Made by a program: the position numbers and the translations under genes. The notes under the pieces are model-generated. The model was given only the letters and a program-made list of their open reading frames with translations, searched no databases and was not told the DNA's origin. Positions 1-9,990 of a DNA stretch of 64,000 nucleotides are shown here, one piece after another (the first letter of the stretch is position 1; the number at the start of each line of letters is the position of its first letter). Origin of the DNA: Ruegeria sp. TM1040 (GTDB taxonomy: Bacteria > Pseudomonadota > Alphaproteobacteria > Rhodobacterales > Rhodobacteraceae); the NCBI RefSeq assembly GCF_000014065.1, contig NC_008044.1:2565501-2629500 (forward strand). The letters run 5' to 3'.

Positions 1-795
1 CTTGTGAGCGAGTTATGCAGCTATGGCGAGTCCAAGCTGCGCGTCAGGGGACCAGAGCGGGACTTTGGGACACCTTACATCAGTTTTCTCGGCGGAACCG
101 AAGTCTTTGGTCGCTTTGTGGAGCGGCCCTTCACGCAGGGCATAGAGAGCCAGCTTGGCCTGACCTGTATCAATCTGGGATGTGTGAATGCCGGTATTGA
201 TGCCTTTCTCCATGATGAGCCCCTGATGGAGATCGCGGCAAGCGGACAAATGACCGTGTTGCAGGTCATGGGGGCACAGAACCTCACCAACAGTTTCTAC
301 AAGGTACATCCGCGGCGCAATGACAGGTTCCTGCGCGCCTATGATACGCTGGCGCATCTGTTTCCAGAGGTTGATTTTACCGACTTCAACTTCAACAAGC
401 ATCTGCTCACATCTCTCAAGGCGATCTCGGAGGATCGGTTTGAGCGGGTCTGTGCAGGCTTGCAGGAAACCTGGCTGACACGGATGGGACGCGTTGTTGA
501 CGCGCTCGACGGGCGCGTTGTTCTGCTGTGGATGCGCTATGATATGTCCACAACCGACGTTTTGGGCCCCGCCCCCTGCCTGGTGGACCGATCAATGGTG
601 GATGTCTTGCGTCCGCGTCTCTTTGATGTGATCGAACTGGAAGTCACAACTGCAGGCCAGGCTCAGGACATTCCGGGGATGATATTCGGTCCGATGGATC
701 TGCCCGCTGCGCGGTTGATGATCGGCCCCAAAGAGCATGACCGGATCGCCGATGTGGTGGCATCACGGCTGCTAAAGATGCTCTCGACAGCGTAA
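1..795 (+). CDS. DUF6473-type protein, 5' end cut by window
   Basis: The frame is open from base 1. A GTG at 4 could serve as a start, but the protein there begins directly in a motif (CSYGESKLRVRGP) that in my recollection of roseobacter DUF6473 proteins lies about 15 residues inside the chain, so the true start is probably left of the window. A second recognisable block follows (FLGGTEVFGRFVERPF). No signal peptide or membrane segment is visible. The function of the family is unknown to me. The gene is convergent with etfA and ends 22 bp before a shared bidirectional terminator. Confidence 0.7.
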   Translation, partial: LVSELCSYGESKLRVRGPERDFGTPYISFLGGTEVFGRFVERPFTQGIESQLGLTCINLGCVNAGIDAFLHDEPLMEIAASGQMTVLQVMGAQNLTNSFYKVHPRRNDRFLRAYDTLAHLFPEVDFTDFNFNKHLLTSLKAISEDRFERVCAGLQETWLTRMGRVVDALDGRVVLLWMRYDMSTTDVLGPAPCLVDRSMVDVLRPRLFDVIELEVTTAGQAQDIPGMIFGPMDLPAARLMIGPKEHDRIADVVASRLLKMLSTA

Positions 796-816
796 CTCGA
801 GCCCTTCGCTCAAGAA

Positions 817-845
817 AAAAGGCCCATGCGCTGCATGGGCCTTTT
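817..845. terminator. Bidirectional intrinsic terminator
   Basis: A 9-bp GC-rich stem (GGCCCATGC at 821-829, GCATGGGCC at 833-841) with a 3-nt loop is flanked by A6 on the left and T4 on the right. It can therefore end transcription in both directions, between the DUF6473-type gene and etfA. Confidence 0.9.
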
Positions 846-865
846 CAAATCCAAAGCGGTGGGGT

Positions 866-1795
866 TTAACCCAGCTTTTCCGTCAGCTCAGGCACGGCCT
901 GGAACAGGTCTGCGACCAGACCGTAGTCCGCCACCTGGAAGATCGGCGCTTCTTCGTCTTTGTTGATCGCGACGATGATCTTGGAGTCCTTCATCCCGGC
1001 AAGGTGCTGGATCGCACCGGAGATGCCAACTGCGATGTAGAGCTCGGGCGCTACGACTTTACCGGTCTGACCCACCTGCCAGTCGTTCGGCGCAAAGCCG
1101 GAGTCGACGGCTGCGCGGGACGCACCAACAGCCGCACCCAGCTTGTCGGCCAGGGCTTCGATGATCTTGAAGTCTTCTTCGGAGCCAACCCCACGGCCGC
1201 CGGAGACAACCACACCCGCAGATGTGAGCTCTGGACGATCGCTTTCGGCGAGCTTGTCTTCGACCCAAGAGCTGAGGCCGGGGTTCTCGGTCGCGGAGAT
1301 GGTCTCCACAGACGCCGCACCGCCTTCTCCGGCTGCATCAAAGGTGGAAGTCCGGAAGGAGATCACCTTTTTTGCATCCGCAGATTTCACCACCTGAATG
1401 GCGTTGCCTGCGTAGATCGGGCGCTCGAAGGTGTCAGCGTCGACAACGGCCGTCACGTCGGAGATCACCATCACATCCAGAAGTGCCGCCACGCGGGGCA
1501 GGATGTTTTTGGCGTCGGTGGTAGCAGGCGCGACAATGTGGCTGTAGTCGCTGGCCAGCGCAGCAACCAGAGCCGCTGTGGGTTCTGCAAGACGGTGGCC
1601 GAGGCTTTCGTCTTCGGCTACCAGCACCTTGGCTACGCCATCGATTTTGGCGGCAGCTTCGCCCGCTGCAGCGGCGGACGCCCCAGCAGCCAGAACAGTA
1701 ACATCGCCCAGCGACTTTGCAGCAGAAACAGCCTTTGCGGTCGCATCAAGCGCCAGTTCACCCGCGTTGACTTCGGCAAGGAGAAGAACAGCCAT
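866..1795 (-). CDS. etfA: Electron transfer flavoprotein subunit alpha
   Basis: Alpha subunit (309 aa) of the soluble ETF heterodimer, which takes electrons from acyl-CoA-type dehydrogenases and passes them to ETF:ubiquinone oxidoreductase. The N-terminal nucleotide-binding-like domain is followed by the C-terminal FAD domain, with [12 protein letters not shown] near residue 198 and the family signature [14 protein letters not shown] near 252-265. The ATG shares one base with the etfB stop codon, so translation is probably coupled. Length is normal. Likely electron donors include the methylsuccinyl-CoA dehydrogenase encoded at 19.5-21.2 kb (inference). Confidence 0.97.
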   Translation of the reverse strand: MAVLLLAEVNAGELALDATAKAVSAAKSLGDVTVLAAGASAAAAGEAAAKIDGVAKVLVAEDESLGHRLAEPTAALVAALASDYSHIVAPATTDAKNILPRVAALLDVMVISDVTAVVDADTFERPIYAGNAIQVVKSADAKKVISFRTSTFDAAGEGGAASVETISATENPGLSSWVEDKLAESDRPELTSAGVVVSGGRGVGSEEDFKIIEALADKLGAAVGASRAAVDSGFAPNDWQVGQTGKVVAPELYIAVGISGAIQHLAGMKDSKIIVAINKDEEAPIFQVADYGLVADLFQAVPELTEKLG

Positions 1796-2553
1796 TACAC
1801 AGCTCCCGCTTCTTTGAGTTTCGCAACCAGCTCGTCCACGGATCCCACGATGACACCTGCGGAGCGGGCTTCGGGTTCCTTGGTCTCCACCACGGTGAGA
1901 CGCGGTGTGACGTCAACGCCGTAGTCAGCGGCAGTCTTCTCGTCGAGCGGCTTTTTCTTTGCCTTCATGATGTTCGGCAGCGACGCATAGCGCGGCTCGT
2001 TGAGGCGCAAGTCCACGGTCACGATGGTCGGCATCTTGACCGAGATGGTCTGCAGGCCGCCGTCGACTTCGCGGGTCACTTTGGCGCTGTCGCCATCGAT
2101 GTCCACCTCAGACGCGAAGGTCGCTTGGCTCCACCCGAGGAGAGCAGAAAGCATCTGGCCGGTGGCGTTCATGTCGTTGTCGATTGCCTGCTTGCCTGCC
2201 AGCACAAGGCCGGGCTGCTCTTCTTCGACCACTTTGGCGAGGATCTTTGCAACCGCGAGCGGCTCGATGTCCTGGTGAACATCATCTGCGGCAACCACGA
2301 GGATCGCGCGGTCGGCACCCATGGCCAGAGCAGTGCGCAGGGTTTCCTGAGCTTGCTTGACGCCGATGGAGACTGCGACAACCTCATCCGCCTTGCCTGC
2401 TTCCTTGAGGCGAATGGCCTCCTCGACGGCAATCTCGTCGAAGGGGTTCATCGACATCTTGACGTTGGCGAGATCGACACCGCTGCCATCCGCTTTCACG
2501 CGAACTTTAACGTTGTAGTCAATCACGCGTTTGACAGGCACGAGTACCTTCAT
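1795..2553 (-). CDS. etfB: Electron transfer flavoprotein subunit beta
   Basis: Beta subunit (252 aa) of ETF. It begins [19 protein letters not shown] and carries the family region [24 protein letters not shown] around residues 180-203, close to the recognition-loop part contacted by dehydrogenases. The ATG at 2551-2553 has AAGGAG about 10 nt upstream. It is first in a two-gene operon with etfA (1-bp overlap). The upstream 308 bp must hold the operon promoter. Confidence 0.97.
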   Translation of the reverse strand: MKVLVPVKRVIDYNVKVRVKADGSGVDLANVKMSMNPFDEIAVEEAIRLKEAGKADEVVAVSIGVKQAQETLRTALAMGADRAILVVAADDVHQDIEPLAVAKILAKVVEEEQPGLVLAGKQAIDNDMNATGQMLSALLGWSQATFASEVDIDGDSAKVTREVDGGLQTISVKMPTIVTVDLRLNEPRYASLPNIMKAKKKPLDEKTAADYGVDVTPRLTVVETKEPEARSAGVIVGSVDELVAKLKEAGAV

Positions 2554-2861
2554 AGTGCGTTTCTCCTTAACAATCGGAACCCATTTCCACGGATCCCATG
2601 AGTGCTCTCGTGGTGTTGATACCGACTAGAGGGCGACGGCAACAGGGTAAAATCGTCACGTTTTGGCTCGGGGACGTCGCGTTTGCAGCAATAGTACCGA
2701 TTTTTGCTACGAAATTTTCTGTCCACAAACCCCTGAGAGAGGCACAAAAACATCATCGTCCAGAGAGGGGTCCCAGATGTTTGCGGAAACATCGGCGAAT
2801 CGACCTCGCAGTTGCGGCATTGCAAGTGCAGCATCACCTACTCCAACGCCGCCCTGATGTT
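2554..2861 (-). promoter_or_regulatory. Intergenic region upstream of etfBA
   Basis: This 308-bp stretch separates the adenosyltransferase stop from etfB. I see no credible gene. It contains a perfect inverted repeat, GATGTTT (2776-2782) - gcgg - AAACATC (2787-2793), and two TTTGC-type motifs near 2689 and 2702. These could be operators for etfBA, but I cannot assign a regulator. Any -35/-10 assignment would be guesswork. Confidence 0.4.
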
Positions 2862-3434
2862 TCAGCGGTTGGCGCCGGGCACCCACAGAACGTCCTTGGC
2901 ACCGTGTTCATTTGCAACGCGCGACGCGACGAAGAACCAGTCCGACAACCGGTTGAGATAGATCAATGCGGCAGCATTGACGTCTTCCGCCCCTGCAAGC
3001 TCGGTCGTCAGCCGTTCGGCCCGGCGCGCAACGGTGCGGCAGACATGCAGATGCGCCGAGAGCGCACTGCCACCCGGCAACACAAAGCTGCGCAGCGGCG
3101 AGAGATCCTTGTTCATCGCGTCAATCTCGGCCTCCAGCCGGTCCACCTGGCTTTGTGCGATCCGCAACGGCGGATATTCGGCTGTCTCATCCAGATGCAT
3201 ATCCGGGCGGCACAGATCAGCGCCCAGATCAAAGAGATCGTTCTGGATGCGGGCAAGCGCTGCGTCCATCTCTGCTTCGGCCGCCAAGCGGGCGACACCC
3301 ACCTGCGCATTCAACTCATCCGTTGTGCCATAGGCGGTTACACGAGCAGAGTGTTTCGCCACGCGCGCGCCATTCCCGAGCGCAGTGTCGCCCTTGTCAC
3401 CCGTACGGGTATAGATCTTGTTGAGAACAACCAT
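2862..3434 (-). CDS. PduO-type cob(I)alamin adenosyltransferase
   Basis: Transfers the 5'-deoxyadenosyl group of ATP to cob(I)alamin or cobinamide to make adenosylcobalamin. The product of 190 aa starts MVVLNKIYTRTGDKGDT; residues 9-17 (TRTGDKGDT) are the family ATP-binding motif, and the all-alpha bundle includes VCRTVARRAER further on. The chosen start (ATG at 3432-3434, GGAAA upstream) is better than an in-frame start 36 bp earlier that would overlap the preceding gene. It lies 1 bp after the twin-transmembrane gene, so the two are co-translated. AdoCbl is needed by ethylmalonyl-CoA and methylmalonyl-CoA mutases. Confidence 0.93.
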   Translation of the reverse strand: MVVLNKIYTRTGDKGDTALGNGARVAKHSARVTAYGTTDELNAQVGVARLAAEAEMDAALARIQNDLFDLGADLCRPDMHLDETAEYPPLRIAQSQVDRLEAEIDAMNKDLSPLRSFVLPGGSALSAHLHVCRTVARRAERLTTELAGAEDVNAAALIYLNRLSDWFFVASRVANEHGAKDVLWVPGANR

Positions 3435-3435
3435 G

Positions 3436-3639
3436 TCAGTTTCCAAATCCAGCGAAATAGGCAAAGGCAAGCATGAAAACCACGGCTACGAACTGAAAGA
3501 AAAGCCGCAGCTGCATCATCTTGTTGCCGTTCTTGCGGTTGAATTCCCCGCCCACGCCAAAGCCGCCGATGCCGATTGCGAGCACCACGACCACGGCGGC
3601 CATTGCGAGGATACCCAGAATGTAAAGTGGAGAGCCCAT
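3436..3639 (-). CDS. Twin transmembrane small protein
   Basis: A 67-aa inner-membrane protein with two hydrophobic helices (about residues 5-27 and 46-64) joined by a basic loop containing GGEFNRKNGNKMM. This matches the alphaproteobacterial twin-transmembrane family, which as I recall is usually found beside the cobalamin adenosyltransferase gene, as here (stop TGA, one base, then the next ATG). AAAGGA lies about 10 nt before the ATG. Its role is unknown; the fixed neighbourhood suggests a link to cobalamin handling or simply translational coupling. Confidence 0.88.
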   Translation of the reverse strand: MGSPLYILGILAMAAVVVVLAIGIGGFGVGGEFNRKNGNKMMQLRLFFQFVAVVFMLAFAYFAGFGN

Positions 3640-3710
3640 GATCGGTGTGATCCTTTGTTGTCGTTTGCTGCCGGGAGCGTGCTAGGTCGTCGGCCAGCGC
3701 ATTGGAACGT

Positions 3711-4541
3711 CTATCTATACCGCAACAGGATGCGGTCAATCGCGCGCGTCGACAGTATCCTGCGCAATGTCCCGGCGATATAGGTCGGGGTGGTGACATA
3801 GTAGCGCGGCTTCGGGCGTCGGGCCTCGAGAGCATGCGCAAGTTTCCGGGATACCGCGGAGGGAGGCAGTTCAAACGCATCTGGCCCGCTGGAGTGATAG
3901 AGCCGTTTCAACAACGACCCTTCGTAGCGGTCCCGGATTGGCGAGTTTTTCCAGTCGATATGCTTCTCAAAATGCGGAATCGCGTTTTCACGGATCTTGG
4001 ATGTGACCGGCCCCGGCTCGATCAGGATGACCTCGATCCCGCTTCCCGTAAGCTCAAGGCGTAGCGTGTCACTCAGCCCCTCGATAGCAAATTTCGTCGC
4101 CGCATAGGCGCCGCGCCAAGGATAGGTCACCAGCCCCAGCACCGAGGAATTCTGCACGATACGCCCATGCCCCTGAGCGCGCATAACAGGAATGACCTGC
4201 CGGATAAGCTCATGCCAGCCAAAGACATTGGTCTCGAAGATCTCGCGCAGCGCCTCGGTCGGCAGATCCTCCACCGCACCCGGCAGGCCATGCGCACCGT
4301 TGTTGAACAGCGCATCTAGCCTACCGCCGGTGGCAGCCAGTACCTCAGCAAGCCCCGACTGGATGCTTTGGGCATCGATGTAATCAATCCGCGGACTTTC
4401 AAAGCCTTCGGCTCGGAGCCGGTCGCAATCACGCTGCTGCCTGCAGGAGGCAAAAACCCTCCATCCGCGCGCGCGCATGTCGTGAGCTGCCGCATGGCCA
4501 ATGCCCGACGAGCAGCCGGTAATCAGCAAAGTCTTGGTCAT
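3711..4541 (-). CDS. SDR family oxidoreductase
   Basis: Short-chain dehydrogenase/reductase of 276 aa. Visible motifs are the cofactor glycine motif TGCSSGIG (residues 8-15), the NNGA element, an active-site serine in QNSSVLG and the catalytic YAATK. The C-terminal extension with basic residues resembles long SDRs with membrane-proximal substrates (inference). The substrate cannot be told from sequence. The ATG is preceded by GGGGAA. It lies 30 bp downstream of the SH3 gene and 71 bp upstream of the twin-TM gene, so one transcript could cover all four genes. Confidence 0.9.
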   Translation of the reverse strand: MTKTLLITGCSSGIGHAAAHDMRARGWRVFASCRQQRDCDRLRAEGFESPRIDYIDAQSIQSGLAEVLAATGGRLDALFNNGAHGLPGAVEDLPTEALREIFETNVFGWHELIRQVIPVMRAQGHGRIVQNSSVLGLVTYPWRGAYAATKFAIEGLSDTLRLELTGSGIEVILIEPGPVTSKIRENAIPHFEKHIDWKNSPIRDRYEGSLLKRLYHSSGPDAFELPPSAVSRKLAHALEARRPKPRYYVTTPTYIAGTLRRILSTRAIDRILLRYR

Positions 4542-4571
4542 TGTGGTTCCCCGGATCTGTCCGGGGCCGAG

Positions 4572-5255
4572 TTATGACTGTTTCGCGCTCAGCAGGGAAG
4601 CCGCAATCCAGCCCACCTGGCCGGTCTTCGGGTTTTCCAGCAGGGACCAGCCGGACTCGTCGTCATTGAGAACCCGCACATTGTCCCCGGCCAGAAGTTG
4701 CATCAAAACCGGATAGTTGGTGCCGGGACCAAGGCGAACGTTGGCGCGCGACGCGCGCACCTTGCGGAACTCACCGATCGGTTCCGGCTCGATTGCTTGG
4801 CGGGTGGGTTCTGGTGCCTCAGCCGTGATCGCGCCCAACCCCGCTTCGACGGAGGCGATGCGAAGCCCCGTCACCGGCAGGTTCAGGGAAATGGGCTGGG
4901 GCAAGGACGCCACCGACGCGGGATCGCGCAAGGAGATGCTCACTGCGGCAGCGCCTTCGGTGCCGGTGCGCTCGACGGCTGGCTCAACACGGCTGCCGGT
5001 CGCGGCCGTGATCAGATCTGCTCCACCATCAGCGACGACAGAGCCACTTGCTGCAGAATAAGGCGTCAGAACCGGGTTCGCGAGTTGGGTTTCTGCAGGA
5101 CGGCTGACGATTCGACCACGCTCACGCGCCGTACTTGTCTGTTCCTGCGCCACATCAGTCGCGGGGCGTTCTGGTGGCGCAAAATCCGCACCACCACTCA
5201 ATTCATAGAAAGCGAGCGCCAGACCAGCAAAAGAAACCAACACAAACCGCGACAT
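4572..5255 (-). CDS. Exported SH3-domain protein
   Basis: The protein (227 aa) starts MSRFVLVSFAGLALAFYELS, an N-terminal hydrophobic helix that acts as signal or anchor. A long low-complexity Ala/Pro/Glu linker follows. The C-terminal 65 residues form a bacterial SH3 (SH3b) domain with ANVRLGPGTNYPVLMQL, a Trp-containing core and VGWIAASLL. SH3b domains usually bind cell-wall material in the periplasm. GGGGGA sits about 8 nt before the ATG at 5253-5255; the longer in-frame start is Cys-rich and implausible. First gene of the SDR group. Confidence 0.85.
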   Translation of the reverse strand: MSRFVLVSFAGLALAFYELSGGADFAPPERPATDVAQEQTSTARERGRIVSRPAETQLANPVLTPYSAASGSVVADGGADLITAATGSRVEPAVERTGTEGAAAVSISLRDPASVASLPQPISLNLPVTGLRIASVEAGLGAITAEAPEPTRQAIEPEPIGEFRKVRASRANVRLGPGTNYPVLMQLLAGDNVRVLNDDESGWSLLENPKTGQVGWIAASLLSAKQS

Positions 5256-5560
5256 CACACATCCCCCAAAACCTGACGCTACGAACCAAAAACAGCTCCG
5301 CTTGGCCCAGCCGACAAAGCGACAGACCAGCAGATCGTCCAAAACTGAAATTGGCAGCGAGAATCGCCTTGCAAGCGATCAATACAGGACAATCTTAACA
5401 TAAAATGAGGGGAGAGGTGGCGGTTTCCTCCCCCATAGGCGCGGCTTGGCTTTGGATTTCCCTGTCAATTCAAGGCATGAACGCCACGCCAAGGCGCTCT
5501 TCTGTGGAAAACCAGCGTTGCCCGCTTGCCGCCTGACGAGGGGGGAAGTATCAGAATTAA
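5256..5560. promoter_or_regulatory. Divergent intergenic region, SH3 gene / parC
   Basis: This stretch of 305 bp between divergent genes must hold both promoters. A purine-rich GAGGGGGGAAG (about 5538-5547) is the probable parC ribosome-binding site, although spacing to the ATG is long. I recognise no operator, riboswitch or small gene. Confidence 0.35.
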
Positions 5561-7909
5561 ATGACCGACATCGTTGATGATCCCACTTCCCCCGAGATGC
5601 CCGCAAATGGCGAATTGCGCGAACCTTTGCGCCGCGCCATTGGCGAACGATATCTGACCTATGCGCTTAGCACGATCATGCACCGGGCCTTGCCCGATGC
5701 GCGTGACGGCCTGAAGCCTGTGCACCGGCGCATCCTTTACGCCATGAGCCGATTGCGCCTGTCGTCATCGGGCGGTTTTTTGAAATCGGCCAAGATTTCT
5801 GGCGACACGATGGGGGATTTCCACCCCCATGGGGACGCGGCGATTTACGACGCCATGGCGCGTCTGGCGCAGGATTTTGCGGTGCGCTATCCGCTGGTTG
5901 ATGGTCAAGGTAACTTTGGCAACATCGACGGCGACAACCCTGCGGCCTCGCGCTACACCGAGGCGCGGATGACCTTCATCGCCGAAGCGATGCTCGAAGG
6001 GCTGGGCGAGGACGCGGTAGATTTTCGCGATAATTACGATGGCCGCCTGCAAGAACCGAGTGTCCTGCCTGCGACTTTCCCGAATATTCTCGCCAATGGC
6101 GCCAGCGGTATCGCAGTGGGGATGGCCACCAATATTCCCCCGCATAACATATCCGAACTGATCGACGCCTGTGTCCACCTGATCAAAGCGCCCAATGCTG
6201 CTGATGACACGCTGCTTCAGTATGTGCCCGGACCGGATTTTCCCACCGGCGGCACCATTGTAGAGCCGAAAGAGAACATCGCGCAGGCCTATCGCACAGG
6301 GCGTGGCTCGTTCCGGTTGCGAGCCAAGCACGAGATCGAGGATCTGGGTCGGGGCCAGTGGCAGGTTGTTGTCACCGAAATCCCTTATCAGGTGCAGAAA
6401 TCCAAGCTCATCGAGAAAATCGCAGAGCTGATCCAAACCAAGAAAGTGCCGATTCTCGCGGATGTGCGCGATGAAAGCGCCGAAGACATCCGCATTATCC
6501 TCGAACCCAAGTCCAAGAACGTCGACCCGGAGGTTCTGATGGGTCTGATGCATCGCAACTCCGATCTGGAGGTGCGATTCTCACTCAACATGAACGTGCT
6601 GATCGACGGCGTGACGCCCAAGGTCTGCTCGATGAAGGAGGTGCTGCGCGCCTTTCTGGATCATCGCCGCGATGTGCTTCAGCGCCGTTCGCGCCACCGG
6701 ATGGCAAAGATCGACCACCGGCTTGAAGTGCTCGATGGTTTCATCATCGCGTTTTTGAACCTCGACCGGGTGATCGACATCATCCGCTATGACGAGGACC
6801 CCAAAGCCGCGCTGATGCGCGAAAACTGGGATCGCGAACACCCCCGCGCCTTTACCGAGGCCGAGTATGTCACGCCTGCCGCAGGTGACGGCGAACTCTC
6901 CGAGGTGCAAGCTGAGGCGATCCTGAACATGCGTCTGCGCAGCCTGCGCAAGCTCGAAGAGATCGAACTCACCCGCGAGCGTGACGCCCTGCGCGAAGAA
7001 CGTGCGGGCCTCGTGGAACTTCTGGGCAGCGAAGAGCTGCAGTGGAAGAAGATCACCGAGCAGCTGCGCGAGACCAAGAAGCAGTTCGGCAAAAACTATG
7101 AAGGCGGCGCACGGCGGACGCAATTTGCCGAAGCGGGTGAAATCGAGGACGTGCCGCTCGAGGCCATGATCGACCGAGAACCGATCACCGTGGTCTGCTC
7201 GCAGATGGGCTGGATTCGCGCGATGACTGGCCATATCGACCTCAGTCGTGAGCTGAAGTTCAAAGACGGCGACGGGCCGCGTTTTATCTTCCACGCGGAG
7301 ACCACGGACCGGCTGTTGGTCTTTGGTTCAAATGGGCGGTTTTATACGCTCTCGGCCGCGAACCTTCCCGGCGGGCGCGGCATGGGGGAACCTGTGCGCC
7401 TGATGGTCGATCTGCCCAACGAGGTCGAGATTGTCGATCTCTTCATTCACAACCCCGAGGGTCGGCTTCTGGTGGCATCGGATGCGGGCAACGGGTTTGT
7501 CTGCGCCGAGAAAGACATCGTCGCCCAGACCCGAGGCGGCAAGCAGGTGCTGAACGTCAAGGATGACGAGCGGGCCAAGATCTGTATCCCCGTCGCCGGG
7601 GATCACGTCGCGGTGGTCTCGGAGAATGGCAAGTTTCTCGTCTTTGCGATCGAAGAGATGCCCGAACTCACACGCGGCAAGGGTGTGCGCCTGCAGAAAT
7701 ACAACATGGCGCGCGGGCGCCAGGGCGCGCTCGAACTTGATGGTGGGCTGGCGGATGTCACCACCTTCAACTGGGACGAAGGGCTGCACTGGGAGATGGG
7801 TGGTGGCAAAATTCGTCACGAGACCGACCTCACCCAGTGGCTGGGCAAGCGCGCGGGCATCGGCAAGCGCCCCCCCTACGGCTTCCCCAAGGACTACAAA
7901 TTCAAATAG
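5561..7909 (+). CDS. parC: DNA topoisomerase IV subunit A
   Basis: The 782-aa breakage-reunion subunit of topoisomerase IV, which decatenates daughter chromosomes together with ParE (not in the window). The N-terminal winged-helix domain contains ARDGLKPVHRRILYAM (47-62), HPHGD (88-92) and the catalytic tyrosine Tyr132 in AASRYTEARM. A coiled coil near residues 455-510 and C-terminal beta-pinwheel repeats follow. ParC rather than GyrA: there is no GyrA box (QRRGGKG) and the length is shorter. The residue matching E. coli ParC Ser80 is Ala93. A 16-bp palindrome begins right after the stop codon. Confidence 0.95.
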   Translation: MTDIVDDPTSPEMPANGELREPLRRAIGERYLTYALSTIMHRALPDARDGLKPVHRRILYAMSRLRLSSSGGFLKSAKISGDTMGDFHPHGDAAIYDAMARLAQDFAVRYPLVDGQGNFGNIDGDNPAASRYTEARMTFIAEAMLEGLGEDAVDFRDNYDGRLQEPSVLPATFPNILANGASGIAVGMATNIPPHNISELIDACVHLIKAPNAADDTLLQYVPGPDFPTGGTIVEPKENIAQAYRTGRGSFRLRAKHEIEDLGRGQWQVVVTEIPYQVQKSKLIEKIAELIQTKKVPILADVRDESAEDIRIILEPKSKNVDPEVLMGLMHRNSDLEVRFSLNMNVLIDGVTPKVCSMKEVLRAFLDHRRDVLQRRSRHRMAKIDHRLEVLDGFIIAFLNLDRVIDIIRYDEDPKAALMRENWDREHPRAFTEAEYVTPAAGDGELSEVQAEAILNMRLRSLRKLEEIELTRERDALREERAGLVELLGSEELQWKKITEQLRETKKQFGKNYEGGARRTQFAEAGEIEDVPLEAMIDREPITVVCSQMGWIRAMTGHIDLSRELKFKDGDGPRFIFHAETTDRLLVFGSNGRFYTLSAANLPGGRGMGEPVRLMVDLPNEVEIVDLFIHNPEGRLLVASDAGNGFVCAEKDIVAQTRGGKQVLNVKDDERAKICIPVAGDHVAVVSENGKFLVFAIEEMPELTRGKGVRLQKYNMARGRQGALELDGGLADVTTFNWDEGLHWEMGGGKIRHETDLTQWLGKRAGIGKRPPYGFPKDYKFK

Positions 7910-7925
7910 CGGCAATATATTGCCG
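7910..7925. repeat. 16-bp perfect palindrome after parC
   Basis: CGGCAATATATTGCCG is fully self-complementary and begins one base after the TAG stop of parC. No T-run follows, so it is not a standard intrinsic terminator. It could be a protein-binding site for the lipoprotein gene 119 bp downstream. Confidence 0.6.
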
Positions 7926-8043
7926 GAAAACATGTGGCCCCCGCGCAACCGCGCGAGGGTTCGCTTTTGTGCGGGTTTACCGGAAGGGAAATCCCGGTCT
8001 ATCACTTGGCGACCCTGATCCCAGAGCGAGATAGAGAAATTTG

Positions 8044-8628
8044 ATGTTGCGCACCATTGCCCTTCTGGCCCTGACCGTTTTTGTCGCCGCCTGCACACCG
8101 CCCAGCCCGGATGACGCGCTGCGTGATTTGGGTAGCTTCAAGCTCGGCCACAACATCGTGGTGGCGCCCAAGGTCCAGATGGTTCCTGGCTCTCGCCCAG
8201 TTGAAGCACAGGAATGGGTGGATCTCCTGACCAATGAGATGTCCACGCGGTTCTCGCAATATGAGGGTGATCAACTCTATCACTTTGGCCTGAGCGTGGA
8301 GGGGTATTTTGTCGCTCCCGGCGGCGTGCCACTGGTCTTGAGCCCAAAATCCGTGCTCGCCATCAAGGTCACGGTCTGGGATGACGCGGCAAACAAGAAG
8401 CTGAACGACGAGCCCAAGACCTTTACCGTGTTTGAGACCACTTCGGGCGAGAGCTTCTTGGTTGGCTCAGGGCACGCGCGCACACGCGAGGAACAAATGC
8501 TCGGACTGGCGCGCAATGCCGTCCGTGAAATCGAGACCTGGATGGAAGAACAGCACAAGGAGAACGGCTGGTTTGACGCCCAGATCGAGAACCCAGAGGA
8601 AAATGCCGCTGTCGCGGCCAGCGAATAG
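8044..8628 (+). CDS. Putative lipoprotein (DUF6778-like)
   Basis: The 194-aa product begins MLRTIALLALTVFVAACTPP, a type II signal peptide with lipobox VAAC, so the mature N-terminal Cys is probably lipidated. The rest is soluble, with mixed beta strands in the centre and an acidic, Ala-rich tail. I believe it belongs to the roseobacter DUF6778 group but cannot confirm this; its function is unknown. The ATG at 8044 is preferred over the TTG directly before it. It lies between parC and tuf on the same strand, with its own leader of 134 bp. Confidence 0.75.
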   Translation: MLRTIALLALTVFVAACTPPSPDDALRDLGSFKLGHNIVVAPKVQMVPGSRPVEAQEWVDLLTNEMSTRFSQYEGDQLYHFGLSVEGYFVAPGGVPLVLSPKSVLAIKVTVWDDAANKKLNDEPKTFTVFETTSGESFLVGSGHARTREEQMLGLARNAVREIETWMEEQHKENGWFDAQIENPEENAAVAASE

Positions 8629-8657
8629 CATGTTTGTCAAGAACGAACCGCTTGATT

Positions 8658-8669
8658 TTTGCGCGCAAA
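8658..8669. promoter_or_regulatory. 12-bp palindrome upstream of tuf
   Basis: TTTGCGCGCAAA is a perfect palindrome 73 bp before the tuf start codon, in the position expected for the promoter. TTGATT just upstream could be a -35. Regulatory role is inferred. Confidence 0.35.
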
Positions 8670-8741
8670 CCAAATAAGCCGCGCGCGCAGAGGAAACCGG
8701 GTCTGATGTGGACCCCCCAATTTTCAAAGGGCGCCTAAGGA

Positions 8742-9917
<1,176 letters not shown>

Positions 9918-9960
9918 GCGAAGATCCTCGCCTGATTTAAATGGCGAGTGACAATAGAGA

Positions 9961-9987
9961 GGGCCTCCCAATGGGAGGCCCTTTTTT
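9961..9987 (+). terminator. Intrinsic terminator of tuf
   Basis: A 9-bp stem GGGCCTCCC (9961-9969) / GGGAGGCCC (9973-9981) with loop AAT is followed by T6 (9982-9987). Confidence 0.95.
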
Positions 9988-9990
9988 GTT

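Noticed and set aside
2550-2837. 95-codon minus-strand frame before etfB
   Set aside because: Cys/Arg-rich composition, no ribosome-binding site, and it would overlap the etfB start region. Treated as regulatory sequence.
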